From Bacteroidota bacterium (lineage in GTDB: Bacteria; Bacteroidota; Bacteroidia; Sphingobacteriales; Sphingobacteriaceae), in assembly GCA_018266915.1 (NCBI GenBank), contig JAFDZM010000026.1:1-64000 (forward strand): DNA of 64,000 nucleotides, given 5' to 3'. Under the pieces are notes generated by a model, which was not told the DNA's origin, made no database searches, and saw only the letters and a program-made list of their open reading frames with translations. This document shows, piece by piece, positions 45,018 through 53,524 of the stretch (position 1 is its first letter; each line of letters opens with the position of its first letter). Both the position numbers and the translations under genes were made by a program.

Positions 45018-46472
45018 TTATTCAACTACCAATGTTTCGATAGAGTGCGGGTTACTGCTCACTTTGGCCGCTTTACCTTTTATCCATAAAAAGTAGTCTA
45101 TCTTTTCGTCGGTTTTGTTCATTACTACTACCGCAAGTTTGCCGTCAGGATTTATATAAGCGGTTGTCAGCAGTTTATCGCGGCTGGCAGAGCTGGCAAT
45201 GCGTCTTGCACCTGGTTTGATGAATTTTGAAAAATGACCGATATAATAATATGAATTGGTATAGATCAGGTTACCTGATTTTGTATCAGCATGAACCGGA
45301 GCAAAGCAGAAATTGCCCACGTGGTTAGGGCCGCCCTTTTCATCCAGCAAAACATTCCAATCTGTCCATGCTACAGTACCGTCATTAAAATCGTTGATCA
45401 TAGATGTACCGTATTTTTCACCCAGCGACCAATCGTTTAGTTTAGTTGCATCATATCTTTCTGCACAACCTTCGGTGAATATCAGGTTCTTATCAGGAAA
45501 TGCCTGGTGAACAAGGCTTACATTCGCAAAATTCATACCGGCGCCTGTCCAGGTCTCGTACCAATGGAAACCTATGCCCCAAACATATTTTGCAGCAGCA
45601 GGATCTTCCAGAATAGTACTGGCGCGTTGGTAAAGCAAATCGCGGTTATGATCCCAAACAATCAATTTCTTGGATGATAACCCTTGTTTTTTCAGTGTCG
45701 GGCCCAAGAAATTCTTTACAAAGTCACGCTCTTCTTCGGCAGTATACAAGCATGATTCCCATGTTTGAGTAGCCATTGGCTCATTTTGCACGCTCAGTCC
45801 CCATATAGGGATACCTTCTTTTTCGTAAGCACGAATGAATTTTCCGTAAAAATTGGCCCAACTTTGGTCATATTTTTTATCCAGTTTGCCACCGTGCAGC
45901 ACATCATGGTTAGTCTTCATAAATCCCGGCGGGCTCCATGGACTAACAAAAATATTCAGTTTCCCACCTGCTGCACCGATCACTTCTTTTATAAAAGGGA
46001 TACGGTACTTTTTATCGTGACTGATATCAAATGTTTTTAGTGCAGCGTCGCCATCCTTTATGTAACTGTAGCTATCACTTGAAAAGTCGCAGCTCTGGAT
46101 GTTGGTACGGCCAAAAGTATAGCCAATACCTTTGGTTTTATCATAATAGGCTGTTAAAAACTCTTTCTGCTTATCCTTTGGTAACTTATAAAACGTTTCG
46201 GCTGATGCATCCGTTAACGCACCGCCTATACCTACCATCGTCTGAAATTTTTTAGCAGGGTCAACAAACACGGCTACTTCGGTTTCCACCGGTTGCGGCT
46301 TGTCTTCAAAATGCAGGGTCTCAGTATTGGTGATGCGGTTGTCTGTACCTTTTTCGGTTACATAAACCTTGACCGTTTTATTTTTTAAAGAGTATTGCTG
46401 CGCCTGCTGTGCATTTACTGCCAATACTCCGGTTGCCGCAAAAGCAAGCAGAGCAATAAATTTTCTTTTCAT
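45018..46472 (-). CDS. Secreted glycoside hydrolase family 30 (glucosylceramidase-like)
   Basis: 484 aa. Signal peptide ending near AQ (residue 22), then the GH30 fold: GIGGALTDASAETF (81-94), SPWSPPGFMKTNHD (177-190), acid/base Glu231 in LSVQNEP and nucleophile Glu334 in IFTEGCAERY. A C-terminal beta domain follows (SSASRDKLLTTAYINPDGKLAVVVMNKT). GH30 enzymes cleave beta-glucosidic, beta-xylosidic or beta-1,6-glucan bonds; this form is closest to the glucosylceramidase/beta-1,6-glucanase type, but the substrate is not certain. It has its own promoter and a terminator at its 3' end. Confidence 0.94.
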   Translation of the reverse strand: MKRKFIALLAFAATGVLAVNAQQAQQYSLKNKTVKVYVTEKGTDNRITNTETLHFEDKPQPVETEVAVFVDPAKKFQTMVGIGGALTDASAETFYKLPKDKQKEFLTAYYDKTKGIGYTFGRTNIQSCDFSSDSYSYIKDGDAALKTFDISHDKKYRIPFIKEVIGAAGGKLNIFVSPWSPPGFMKTNHDVLHGGKLDKKYDQSWANFYGKFIRAYEKEGIPIWGLSVQNEPMATQTWESCLYTAEEERDFVKNFLGPTLKKQGLSSKKLIVWDHNRDLLYQRASTILEDPAAAKYVWGIGFHWYETWTGAGMNFANVSLVHQAFPDKNLIFTEGCAERYDATKLNDWSLGEKYGTSMINDFNDGTVAWTDWNVLLDEKGGPNHVGNFCFAPVHADTKSGNLIYTNSYYYIGHFSKFIKPGARRIASSASRDKLLTTAYINPDGKLAVVVMNKTDEKIDYFLWIKGKAAKVSSNPHSIETLVVE

Positions 46473-46505
46473 ATCAGGGATTTATAGCGGGATTGGTTTT
46501 ATTAT

Positions 46506-46535
46506 CAAATCTATCAAATTGAAATAATAAACCAA
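46506..46535 (-). promoter_or_regulatory. Bacteroidota-type promoter of the GH30 gene
   Basis: On the minus strand TTG, 19 nt, TAGATTTG, an exact match to the TTG-N17-23-TANNTTTG pattern. The -7 element ends 33 nt before the start codon at 46472. Confidence 0.7.
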
Positions 46536-46544
46536 TATGGAATA

Positions 46545-47240
46545 TCATTTAATACTTATTGTGACAGCATCCTGCCCCCTTAATTTCTTACCGGGAGCAT
46601 CTTTTAGACCATGATCGGTATAGCTTGCAGTAAGCTGATAGGCGCCTTTTTGCGCATCAGGCTTCAGGCGGAAATAGCCATCAGTGCCTGCATAATAGTT
46701 TACGTTAGGATCAGCAGCACTTTTGGTGATCCATTGCACTATACTTTTGATATCATTTGCAGATAACTCCTGATGCGGCGGCATTTTCTCTTTACCCCAA
46801 ATTCCCGTTGAGCCAAATTGTATGCGTTTTGTCAGGCTATCCACATTGGCTTTGGTAGCCGGATAACGTTTATTGATATCCGCAAATGACGGCCCCATAG
46901 CCTTGGTATTAAAACCGTGACAGGTAATGCAATTAGAGGTCATGATGATATTCACGCCATTATTCTGAGAATTAGTAGGTGCTGCTTTGCCATTTTTCAG
47001 ATAACGCACTTCCAGCAATACTTCTTTTGTGTTGATCTCATCAAACTTAGATTCGCCGTCTTCTTTATCCGAAACGCTGATCTTATAAGTCACCGACGCA
47101 TCCTTATCAAAAGAGTTATTGTTTTGAGGCGATATGATCTTCACTACAGGTGAATGATTCTCCTGAAAGTTGATAAAGGAGAAGCAAATCAAACAAAGAA
47201 AAACACAAGAATAAATTATTGCTGATTTTGTAATATTCAT
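46545..47240 (-). CDS. Mono-haem cytochrome c protein
   Basis: 231 aa. N-terminal membrane/signal segment (about 6-25), a beta-rich domain (about 30-90, PVVKIISPQNNNSF), then a class I cytochrome c domain with haem motif CITCH (C104, C107, H108) and probable axial Met153 in KEKMPPHQE. A short beta-rich tail follows. The order PKD-like, cytochrome, beta tail resembles the C-terminal part of large Bacteroidota sugar-dehydrogenase fusions (ThuA/PQQ/cytochrome). Here it is free-standing but near a ThuA gene. It may carry electrons from a periplasmic dehydrogenase. Confidence 0.9.
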   Translation of the reverse strand: MNITKSAIIYSCVFLCLICFSFINFQENHSPVVKIISPQNNNSFDKDASVTYKISVSDKEDGESKFDEINTKEVLLEVRYLKNGKAAPTNSQNNGVNIIMTSNCITCHGFNTKAMGPSFADINKRYPATKANVDSLTKRIQFGSTGIWGKEKMPPHQELSANDIKSIVQWITKSAADPNVNYYAGTDGYFRLKPDAQKGAYQLTASYTDHGLKDAPGKKLRGQDAVTISIK

Positions 47241-47284
47241 TTCGACTAACCCAAACCTTGATTAACTTTTAAAATCTATAAAAT

Positions 47285-47419
47285 GACGTCCTTGCGAGGA
47301 ACGAAGCAATCTCTATATAGGACAATCAAGGAGCAGAAATTTTTTACTGAACGTTCTTTAAAAAATCTCTTCTCCCTGATCTGTATGGTCTGGAGATTGC
47401 TTCGTTCCTCGCAATGACG
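47285..47419. repeat. Long inverted repeat, arms ending GAGATTGCTTCGTTCCTCGC
   Basis: The left arm (47285-47313) and right arm (47393-47419) are near-exact inverted copies (22 identical nt and similar flanks) separated by about 80 nt. The element fills the gap between the cytochrome and amine-oxidase genes. A degenerate arm appears at the left edge of the window. It looks like a dispersed non-coding repeat rather than a terminator. Confidence 0.8.
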
Positions 47420-47441
47420 CTTTTATGTTTTACTCCTACAA

Positions 47442-48905
47442 TTAAGCCCTTCCTATTTCCTGCGCCACCCTTTGCGCCGACCGCAAACACGATTCCATCC
47501 CTCTGCTCATATTATCGGCATATGTTCCTGCAAAATACAATCGTCCTTCGGGCTGTAATATCTGCGGCCAGAATTTGTGCATTTCTCCTATCGGAAACGG
47601 CTCCATTTCGCATACCGGGGCAAATTTATCGCGTGTCCAGTCTATGGTTAAAGCCTGTTCGATAGTATCATGCTTGCCAGGGTAAACTTGCCTGAAAGCA
47701 GCCAGTACACGTTGTGGTGAAAGTCCGCCCGGACCGAAAGCCTTCAGAATAACACGCTTGGTATCCACCTGGTTTGTTTCCAGCCAGATGGATGAGATAT
47801 CCGAATGCTCAAACTCCATGTTAATACTTTTAATACCATCATCCAGCCAGAATTTAGTGCTGGCCTCGAACACATAAAACGGGTGCGACGAATACGCCAG
47901 GTTATCCACCACGTATTGTTTCTCGGCCGAAAGTGGCGGCGTAACCGGAATGCTTTTGAATATCGGCAGCGTAATGCAATTGACAACATAATCCGCGTTT
48001 AGTTCTGTTTCCTTTTCCGCACCGTATGGGCGATAAGACACTGTTACCCCGGTTTTACTTTGCTTGATGGCAGTTACAGGACTGTTCAATTTCACACGCC
48101 CACCCAGGCGTTTGGCAAAGGCGATAGGCAATTGCTCATTGCCGTCTTTCAAATGAAACGTTTCGCCTTCAGAATAAGGTATCTTCCTGAAATCCATGAT
48201 CGCCATTCGCCATAAGTAATACAAAGCCGAAGTATTGTGCCCGCCTAACTGTTTAAGTGCAGCCGGCGAGGCGCCTTCTTTTTTAAATATTTCGGAAATG
48301 GATATTTTATCCAGATCATCATACCCTACACCAAATGGTTGATAAGCATCGGTAAACTTGCTTAGATAAGGCTTGATGTAATAAGGTCCAAGCTCATACA
48401 TCGGGTGTTCCGACAGGAATTTGACTTCTTTTTCATTGAACCCAAACTGGGTCAAAACCCCCGGATCCTTTAACTGCTCAGCAGAATAAAACTTACCGCC
48501 GATCATTTTAAGAGCGTCCTTGTCGTAGTTATATTCCGAACCTTCTGCATTGGGATATGGGATGGCAGTTAACTTAAACTCTTCTACGTATTCAAAAAAT
48601 CGTTCATAGCCGGGCTTAGTGATATGGTCGGCACCGTAATCGGCATACAATCCATCAGACAACCCATCTCTTCCGGTGAACACATGTCCACCATATCTGC
48701 CTGAAGCTTCCAGTACCACAACCTCATGACCAGCCTTCATCAGTTCATAAGCACAGCAGAGCCCGGTAATGCCTGCCCCTGCAACGATCACCTTTTTGGC
48801 GGTAGGACGTGATGTTTCTGCAGATAATAATTTCGGCGCAACAACTGCTCCGGCGCCAGCGATCAGGGTATCTTTTATAAATTTCCTTCTCTTGATTTTT
48901 CTCAT
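47442..48905 (-). CDS. Tat-exported flavin amine oxidase family oxidoreductase
   Basis: 487 aa. The N-terminus KRRKFIKDTLIAGAGAVVAP is a Tat-like signal. The FAD dinucleotide fold starts with GAGITG (43-48) and ends in the acidic VVVLEA; RYGGHVFT is the second GG-doublet motif. The C-terminal FAD-closing motif is GRLYFAGTYADNMSRGMESCL. The overall pattern fits flavin monoamine oxidase/protoporphyrinogen-oxidase-like enzymes, with no clear substrate clue. It is divergently transcribed from the ThuA gene across a 71-nt gap. Confidence 0.92.
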   Translation of the reverse strand: MRKIKRRKFIKDTLIAGAGAVVAPKLLSAETSRPTAKKVIVAGAGITGLCCAYELMKAGHEVVVLEASGRYGGHVFTGRDGLSDGLYADYGADHITKPGYERFFEYVEEFKLTAIPYPNAEGSEYNYDKDALKMIGGKFYSAEQLKDPGVLTQFGFNEKEVKFLSEHPMYELGPYYIKPYLSKFTDAYQPFGVGYDDLDKISISEIFKKEGASPAALKQLGGHNTSALYYLWRMAIMDFRKIPYSEGETFHLKDGNEQLPIAFAKRLGGRVKLNSPVTAIKQSKTGVTVSYRPYGAEKETELNADYVVNCITLPIFKSIPVTPPLSAEKQYVVDNLAYSSHPFYVFEASTKFWLDDGIKSINMEFEHSDISSIWLETNQVDTKRVILKAFGPGGLSPQRVLAAFRQVYPGKHDTIEQALTIDWTRDKFAPVCEMEPFPIGEMHKFWPQILQPEGRLYFAGTYADNMSRGMESCLRSAQRVAQEIGRA

Positions 48906-48976
48906 AGGTATTGTGAAAACTGAATAATAGGCTTAATATCGTAATAATCTTTATACCTGTCAATCAACCTGAAATT

Positions 48977-50194
48977 ATGCTGAAAAAACTGCTCTTCGCT
49001 ACCCTTATTTCTATGCCTTTTATTGTTTCGGCCCAGGAAAATACACTCCCCCCAATTCCAATGAGGGAGCATATTGTGTATTACGAAAAGTTCTATCATA
49101 TAAAGGCCGGATTAAGCAAACAGCAGGTTATCATTAATGCCATGCAGTGGTTTAAAGAAGCTTTCCCAAATCAACCGGTAGCAGCATTAAGTAAAAGCGA
49201 ACAACCGTCAGCAGTGAACGGAACAGGACTTTTTAAAGTGAATACAACGGCCGGAAATTACTACTGGCTGAGATTTAAGGTGAGCATGATACCGGGCGAT
49301 GGTGTATTAACTTTCAGGATATATAATGTGTATGAAAAGCCGATTGAAAAAGGCATCACCAATGAGTTTTCCAAGATCGAATACCGCTGGTGGGATTATA
49401 GGAATGGGCATCCATGGTCAGCAGATGATAAGCCTTTGTTCAATGGTTTGGATTCTGGTGTAAATGCCTTATCCATTTCATTAGAGAAGAAGATAGGCAA
49501 ATTGCAGGCGCCGCGTTTCCGTGCGCTGGCATTGTATTCCACCAATGTAGAGGCAGATCACGTGGATTTTGCCTATGATGCGATAAAATTTTACAATAAG
49601 CTGGCAGCAAAAAAAGGTTTTGTGATTGATACCACCTCCAACTGGGAAAAACTGAATGATGACAACCTGAAAAACTATCAGCTGGTGATCTGGCTGAACG
49701 AATTCCCGCATAATGAGGCGGAGAGACGATCATTTGAAAAGTTTATGGGTAGTGGCGGTGCATGGCTGGGATTCCATGTATCGGGCTATAATGATAAGGA
49801 TACGCATTGGCCATGGTTTGTTGATTTTATGGGTGGCGCAGTTTTTTACAACAACAACTGGCCTCCGCTGCCTGCTAAAATGATTGTGGATGATAACAAA
49901 CACCCGGTAACCAAAGATCTGCCTAAAACTTATACCGCACCGATCAACGAATGGTATGGCTGGAAACCTAACCCGCGGGATAATAAAGATGTGAAGGTAT
50001 TAGTGACGCTTGCAACATCCAATTATCCATTGGGAAAAAAAGATGTGATCCGCGAGGGTGATATTCCTGTGGTGTGGACGAACACCAAATACAAAATGCT
50101 GTACATGAACATGGGTCACGGTGATATGAACCTGACCTCGGTTGTGCAGAACAAGATGTTTGAGGATGCCATTTTATGGCTGGGCAAAAAATAA
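48977..50194 (+). CDS. Secreted DUF4468-like / ThuA fusion protein
   Basis: 405 aa. Signal peptide (about 1-20), then an N-terminal domain (about 35-165) with the DUF4468 pattern: SKQQVIINAMQWFKEAF, a GTGLFKVN strand and a basic-aromatic YWLRFKVSMIPGDGVLTFRIYNV hairpin. The C-terminal domain (about 182-403) is ThuA-like (trehalose-utilisation, glutamine-amidotransferase fold): NYQLVIWLNEF, GGAWLGFHVSGYN, HWPWFVDFMGG and YMNMGHGDMN. I do not know this pairing from common annotation. ThuA proteins are linked to sugar metabolism, and the DUF4468 assignment is by eye. A role in exported sugar processing with the nearby cytochrome or GH30 is inferred. Confidence 0.88.
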   Translation: MLKKLLFATLISMPFIVSAQENTLPPIPMREHIVYYEKFYHIKAGLSKQQVIINAMQWFKEAFPNQPVAALSKSEQPSAVNGTGLFKVNTTAGNYYWLRFKVSMIPGDGVLTFRIYNVYEKPIEKGITNEFSKIEYRWWDYRNGHPWSADDKPLFNGLDSGVNALSISLEKKIGKLQAPRFRALALYSTNVEADHVDFAYDAIKFYNKLAAKKGFVIDTTSNWEKLNDDNLKNYQLVIWLNEFPHNEAERRSFEKFMGSGGAWLGFHVSGYNDKDTHWPWFVDFMGGAVFYNNNWPPLPAKMIVDDNKHPVTKDLPKTYTAPINEWYGWKPNPRDNKDVKVLVTLATSNYPLGKKDVIREGDIPVVWTNTKYKMLYMNMGHGDMNLTSVVQNKMFEDAILWLGKK

Positions 50195-50253
50195 ATTTTC
50201 GTTCCCGTCATTTCTCCGTTAAACCTTTGACTATTAGTACCGTTTAAGGTGTT

Positions 50254-51411
50254 ATGACAAAACACTTACCCCTTGTCCTTTTTATCCTGAGTTTGACAGC
50301 GCTTATAGCCTGTAAAAAAAGCAGCAACCCCAATCCCGGTACCGGGACTACCGGTTCCACAGGTACAACCGGCATTACTGGTACCACAGGAACAACCAGT
50401 ACTTCAGATACAGCAAAACTATATTTCCCGCCAACCACAGGAACTACCTGGCAAACAACAACCGTAGCTTCGCTTGGGTGGGATCAAACACAATTGGATG
50501 CTCTTTACCCTTATTTAGAGGGTGTGGGAACAAAAGCCTTTATCATTCTGAAAGATGGCAAGATCGTTACCGAACATTACTTCGGCACGTTTACCGCTGA
50601 TAGTCTCTGGTATTGGGCATCGGCAGGAAAAACTGTGACCGCCATGCTGGTAGGTATTGCACAAAAAGACGGCCTGATCAATATCAATAATAAAACATCA
50701 ACCTACATCGGTACCGGATGGACATCCGAGCCTTTGGGTAAAGAAAACTTGATCACCATAAAAAATCAGCTGACCATGACCACCGGCTTAGATGATGGCG
50801 TATCCGATCCGGATTGCACACTGCCTGGTTGCCTGGTTTACAAAGCCGATGCAGGGACGCGCTGGGCTTATCATACCGGTGCTTATACTATACTAGACAG
50901 CGTAATTGAAAGGGCAAGCGGTTTAGCCTTCAACACCTACTTTCAGCAAAAACTCAGGGATAAAATCGGCATGAATGGCTTGTGGATCAAGTCGCCACAT
51001 TCAAACAACGTTTATTACAGTAACGCCCGCAGCATGGCGCGTTTTGGTTTGCTGATGCTGAACAAAGGCAACTGGAATGGAACACCAATTTTAACGGATA
51101 CCAACTATTTTAACAGCCAGGTAAACACCTCGCAAAATCTGAACCTGAGCTATGGCTATTTAACCTGGCTCAACGGAAAAGCCAGCAGTATGCTCCCACA
51201 AACGCAAATTGTATTCCCGGTTTCTATTATACCCAACGCCCCGGCTGATCTGTATGCCGCTTTAGGTAAAAACGATCAAAAGGTTTATGTGGTACCATCA
51301 CAAAAATTGGTGGTAATCCGAATGGGTAATACCGCAGGCGGCGTCAATTTAGCCGGTGATGATTTTGATAATACACTTTGGGGAAAGTTGAAAGCGATTA
51401 TTAAGTATTAA
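50254..51411 (+). CDS. Serine hydrolase lipoprotein (class C beta-lactamase family)
   Basis: 385 aa. Lipobox LIAC puts the lipidated Cys at residue 20. A Gly/Thr-repeat linker (about 28-52, GTTGSTGTTG type) spaces the enzyme from the membrane. The catalytic SxxK is SAGK (S123, K126), and the second motif Tyr is probably Y206 (WAYHTG), before the LDSVIERASG helix. The HTG-like third motif is not clear in the C-terminus. The family contains esterases, DD-peptidases and related hydrolases as well as beta-lactamases, so resistance should not be assumed. It overlaps the convergent MFS gene by 4 nt. Confidence 0.9.
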   Translation: MTKHLPLVLFILSLTALIACKKSSNPNPGTGTTGSTGTTGITGTTGTTSTSDTAKLYFPPTTGTTWQTTTVASLGWDQTQLDALYPYLEGVGTKAFIILKDGKIVTEHYFGTFTADSLWYWASAGKTVTAMLVGIAQKDGLININNKTSTYIGTGWTSEPLGKENLITIKNQLTMTTGLDDGVSDPDCTLPGCLVYKADAGTRWAYHTGAYTILDSVIERASGLAFNTYFQQKLRDKIGMNGLWIKSPHSNNVYYSNARSMARFGLLMLNKGNWNGTPILTDTNYFNSQVNTSQNLNLSYGYLTWLNGKASSMLPQTQIVFPVSIIPNAPADLYAALGKNDQKVYVVPSQKLVVIRMGNTAGGVNLAGDDFDNTLWGKLKAIIKY

Positions 51412-52766
51412 GCCGCTTTTAAATACTTACAGATCAGTATCCCATAGATTAGCAAACCACCAGCCGAGATAATAGCGCTTATGGTTATGGCATGAACTAT
51501 TGCTCCCGTTCCGCCGTTTGTCATTGCACCAAATACAGCCACACCCACTGCTCCTGCTGCTTGCCTGGTAGTGTTCAACACAGCCGATGCAATACCTGAT
51601 CGTGTTTTATCAACGGTGGATAATATGCCTGTTGTCATAGCCGGGACTGCCAGACCCATACCTAAGGGGATGGTAAGAAATGGAATAAACAATTGCCAAT
51701 AAGGTGTGTTATCCTTTGCGATTAGCAGCATAATAAAACCAGCAACAAAGATACTCACACCTATCAATATGGGTACACGAGTCCCAAACTTCGCCATTAC
51801 TTTACTGCTAATCAGATTTGATATGATAAACCCTGCTGTTAGTGGCAGAAAGGCCATTCCGGCATTAAGTGAAGAGTAATGCAAAACTTGTTGCAGGTAT
51901 AAGCTCAAAACGAATATGGTTCCGTAATAAGCGCCGTTTAACAGCATCCCTAATCCAACCAAAAAGTTGAAATTGGATTTTTTGAAAAGATCAAGCGGTA
52001 AAATCGGCGCCTTTGCTTTTCTTTCAATCTGAAGAAATATGATTAAGGCGATGGTACTAAAAATAAGTCCCCCATAGATCAGCGGATGTTTCGGGCCTAA
52101 ATGATGCCATTCGATAATGGAAGCGATCAATGCAGTAAGCGCTAGCATCCAGGTAAATTGTCCCGGCAGATCGAATCCTTTGTTAGACTGACGTCCATTT
52201 GTTGTTAACCTGAAACTACAGAGTGTACCCGCCAGGCAAAAAGGCAGGTTTACAAAAAAGATCATCCGCCAGTTACTGATATGTATAAGCAAACCGCCGA
52301 GTATTGGTCCGGCAGCAATAGACACTCCTCCGGCAGCAGTCCACAATGCTACAGCACGGGCCCGGTCATTAGGCTGATGCGAAAAGTTATGATTTAAAAT
52401 AGACAGTGAACTCGGTATCATAACGGCAGAACCAATGCCCTGCAATACCCTGAAACCTATCAGGCTGACAGGACTCCATGATAGACCGCAACCCAAAGAC
52501 GCTAATCCAAATATGAACAACCCTAATTGAAATATGCGTTTTGATCCCAGCAGATCGCTCATGCCACCCGCCGAAAGCATAAATACCGCAAAGGCAATAG
52601 TATAGGCATCTACAATCCACTGTAATGCACTTACCCCTGCTGAAAACGATTTTTCTATCTGCGGCAATGCGATATTTACAATAGAAACATCCAACTGGGA
52701 TACCACAAACGCAAGGCTGGCCGTGCCTACAATAAATCCGAAAGAAAGCGAATTATTACTCGTCAT
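51408..52766 (-). CDS. MFS drug exporter, DHA2/EmrB-QacA type
   Basis: 452 aa from the ATG at 52766; a GTG start at 52805 would add 13 residues. Family motif LDVSIVNIALPQI lies in TM1, followed by DAYTIAFAVFMLSAGGMSDLLGSKRIF, the DHA2 motif A region. About 14 hydrophobic segments are visible. It probably exports small hydrophobic compounds by proton antiport. The TetR gene directly upstream on the same strand is the likely regulator. The two are separated by 83 nt from the preferred start. Confidence 0.92.
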   Translation of the reverse strand: MTSNNSLSFGFIVGTASLAFVVSQLDVSIVNIALPQIEKSFSAGVSALQWIVDAYTIAFAVFMLSAGGMSDLLGSKRIFQLGLFIFGLASLGCGLSWSPVSLIGFRVLQGIGSAVMIPSSLSILNHNFSHQPNDRARAVALWTAAGGVSIAAGPILGGLLIHISNWRMIFFVNLPFCLAGTLCSFRLTTNGRQSNKGFDLPGQFTWMLALTALIASIIEWHHLGPKHPLIYGGLIFSTIALIIFLQIERKAKAPILPLDLFKKSNFNFLVGLGMLLNGAYYGTIFVLSLYLQQVLHYSSLNAGMAFLPLTAGFIISNLISSKVMAKFGTRVPILIGVSIFVAGFIMLLIAKDNTPYWQLFIPFLTIPLGMGLAVPAMTTGILSTVDKTRSGIASAVLNTTRQAAGAVGVAVFGAMTNGGTGAIVHAITISAIISAGGLLIYGILICKYLKAA

Positions 52767-52849
52767 AGCGGCAAAGGTAAATTTCTCCCAAATCCGATCT
52801 ATCACGGAAACTTGATGAATGAAAAACTTACATTGAAAAGGACTAATGC

Positions 52850-53431
52850 TTATTTTAAGGAAGCCAGGGTAATGCTGGCAACATCTTTGAGTGCATTTTT
52901 ATCCGCACCCGAACGGGCGATCACGCGTAAAGCATTGATACTGCCAAACAGGAAACGGGCATAAGCACGGGCAGTATTCTTAGTGGAGAACTGCCCCATC
53001 TTCTGTCCTTTTTCTATAATAGTGACCAAAGCATCTTCAACGCTTTTATTATTGGCATGTACCAAGACTCCTATCTCCTCATCCTGCCCGGCAATTTCAA
53101 CTGCGGTATTTACCATGAAGCAGCCCCTTGCTACAGTATCTTCGCAGCTTTCTTTTACCAGGCCATCAAATACCCGCTTAATAGCTTTTTCAGGATCATC
53201 CGCCTTACTCAGCATATCGATCAAAGCTTTAGTTTGCTGTTCCTGGTATTTTTTGAGGGCCTTTTTAAATAGTGTCTTTTTATCAGAATAGGTATTATAA
53301 AGGCTTGAACGGTTGATCTGTAGTTCATCCACCAAATCCTGCGCCGATGTGGCATTATAGCCTTTCCTCCAGAAAAGGTTGGTCGCCTTTTCAAGCAGTT
53401 CGTCTTCGTCAAATTCTTTTTTCCTTGCCAT
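52850..53431 (-). CDS. TetR/AcrR family transcriptional repressor
   Basis: 193 aa from the ATG at 53431, chosen because GGAGGG lies 4 nt before it, which is unusually strong for this genome; an ATG at 53455 would add eight residues. N-terminal HTH: ATSAQDLVDELQINRSSLYNTYSDKKTLF. The ligand domain is of the type ending LFGSINALRVIARSGADKNALKDVASITL, common in regulators next to MFS or SDR genes. It lies between the MFS gene and the SDR gene, all on the minus strand, and is preceded by a 12-nt inverted repeat that may be its own operator. Confidence 0.93.
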   Translation of the reverse strand: MARKKEFDEDELLEKATNLFWRKGYNATSAQDLVDELQINRSSLYNTYSDKKTLFKKALKKYQEQQTKALIDMLSKADDPEKAIKRVFDGLVKESCEDTVARGCFMVNTAVEIAGQDEEIGVLVHANNKSVEDALVTIIEKGQKMGQFSTKNTARAYARFLFGSINALRVIARSGADKNALKDVASITLASLK

Positions 53432-53482
53432 AATTCCCTCCGCACAAAAATACATTTCTCAGCATAAAGTGGTTTTAATTTT

Positions 53483-53514
53483 GCCCATACACAAATCGGG
53501 TATTGTATATGGGC
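53483..53514. promoter_or_regulatory. Inverted repeat, candidate TetR operator
   Basis: Arms GCCCATACACAA and TTGTATATGGGC (12 nt, one mismatch) with an 8-nt spacer, 52 nt upstream of the TetR start and 10 nt after the SDR stop. No T-tract follows on either strand, so an operator fits better than a terminator. Confidence 0.55.
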
Positions 53515-53524
53515 TAAAACTTAA

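Noticed and set aside
50254..51411. Calling the serine hydrolase a beta-lactamase resistance gene
   Set aside because: Only the SxxK-type fold is visible. The third motif is unclear and the family is dominated by esterases and peptidases.
52767..52805. GTG start for the MFS gene giving 13 more residues
   Set aside because: The ATG at 52766 gives a normal N-terminus before TM1, and the extra residues are not hydrophobic or conserved in type.
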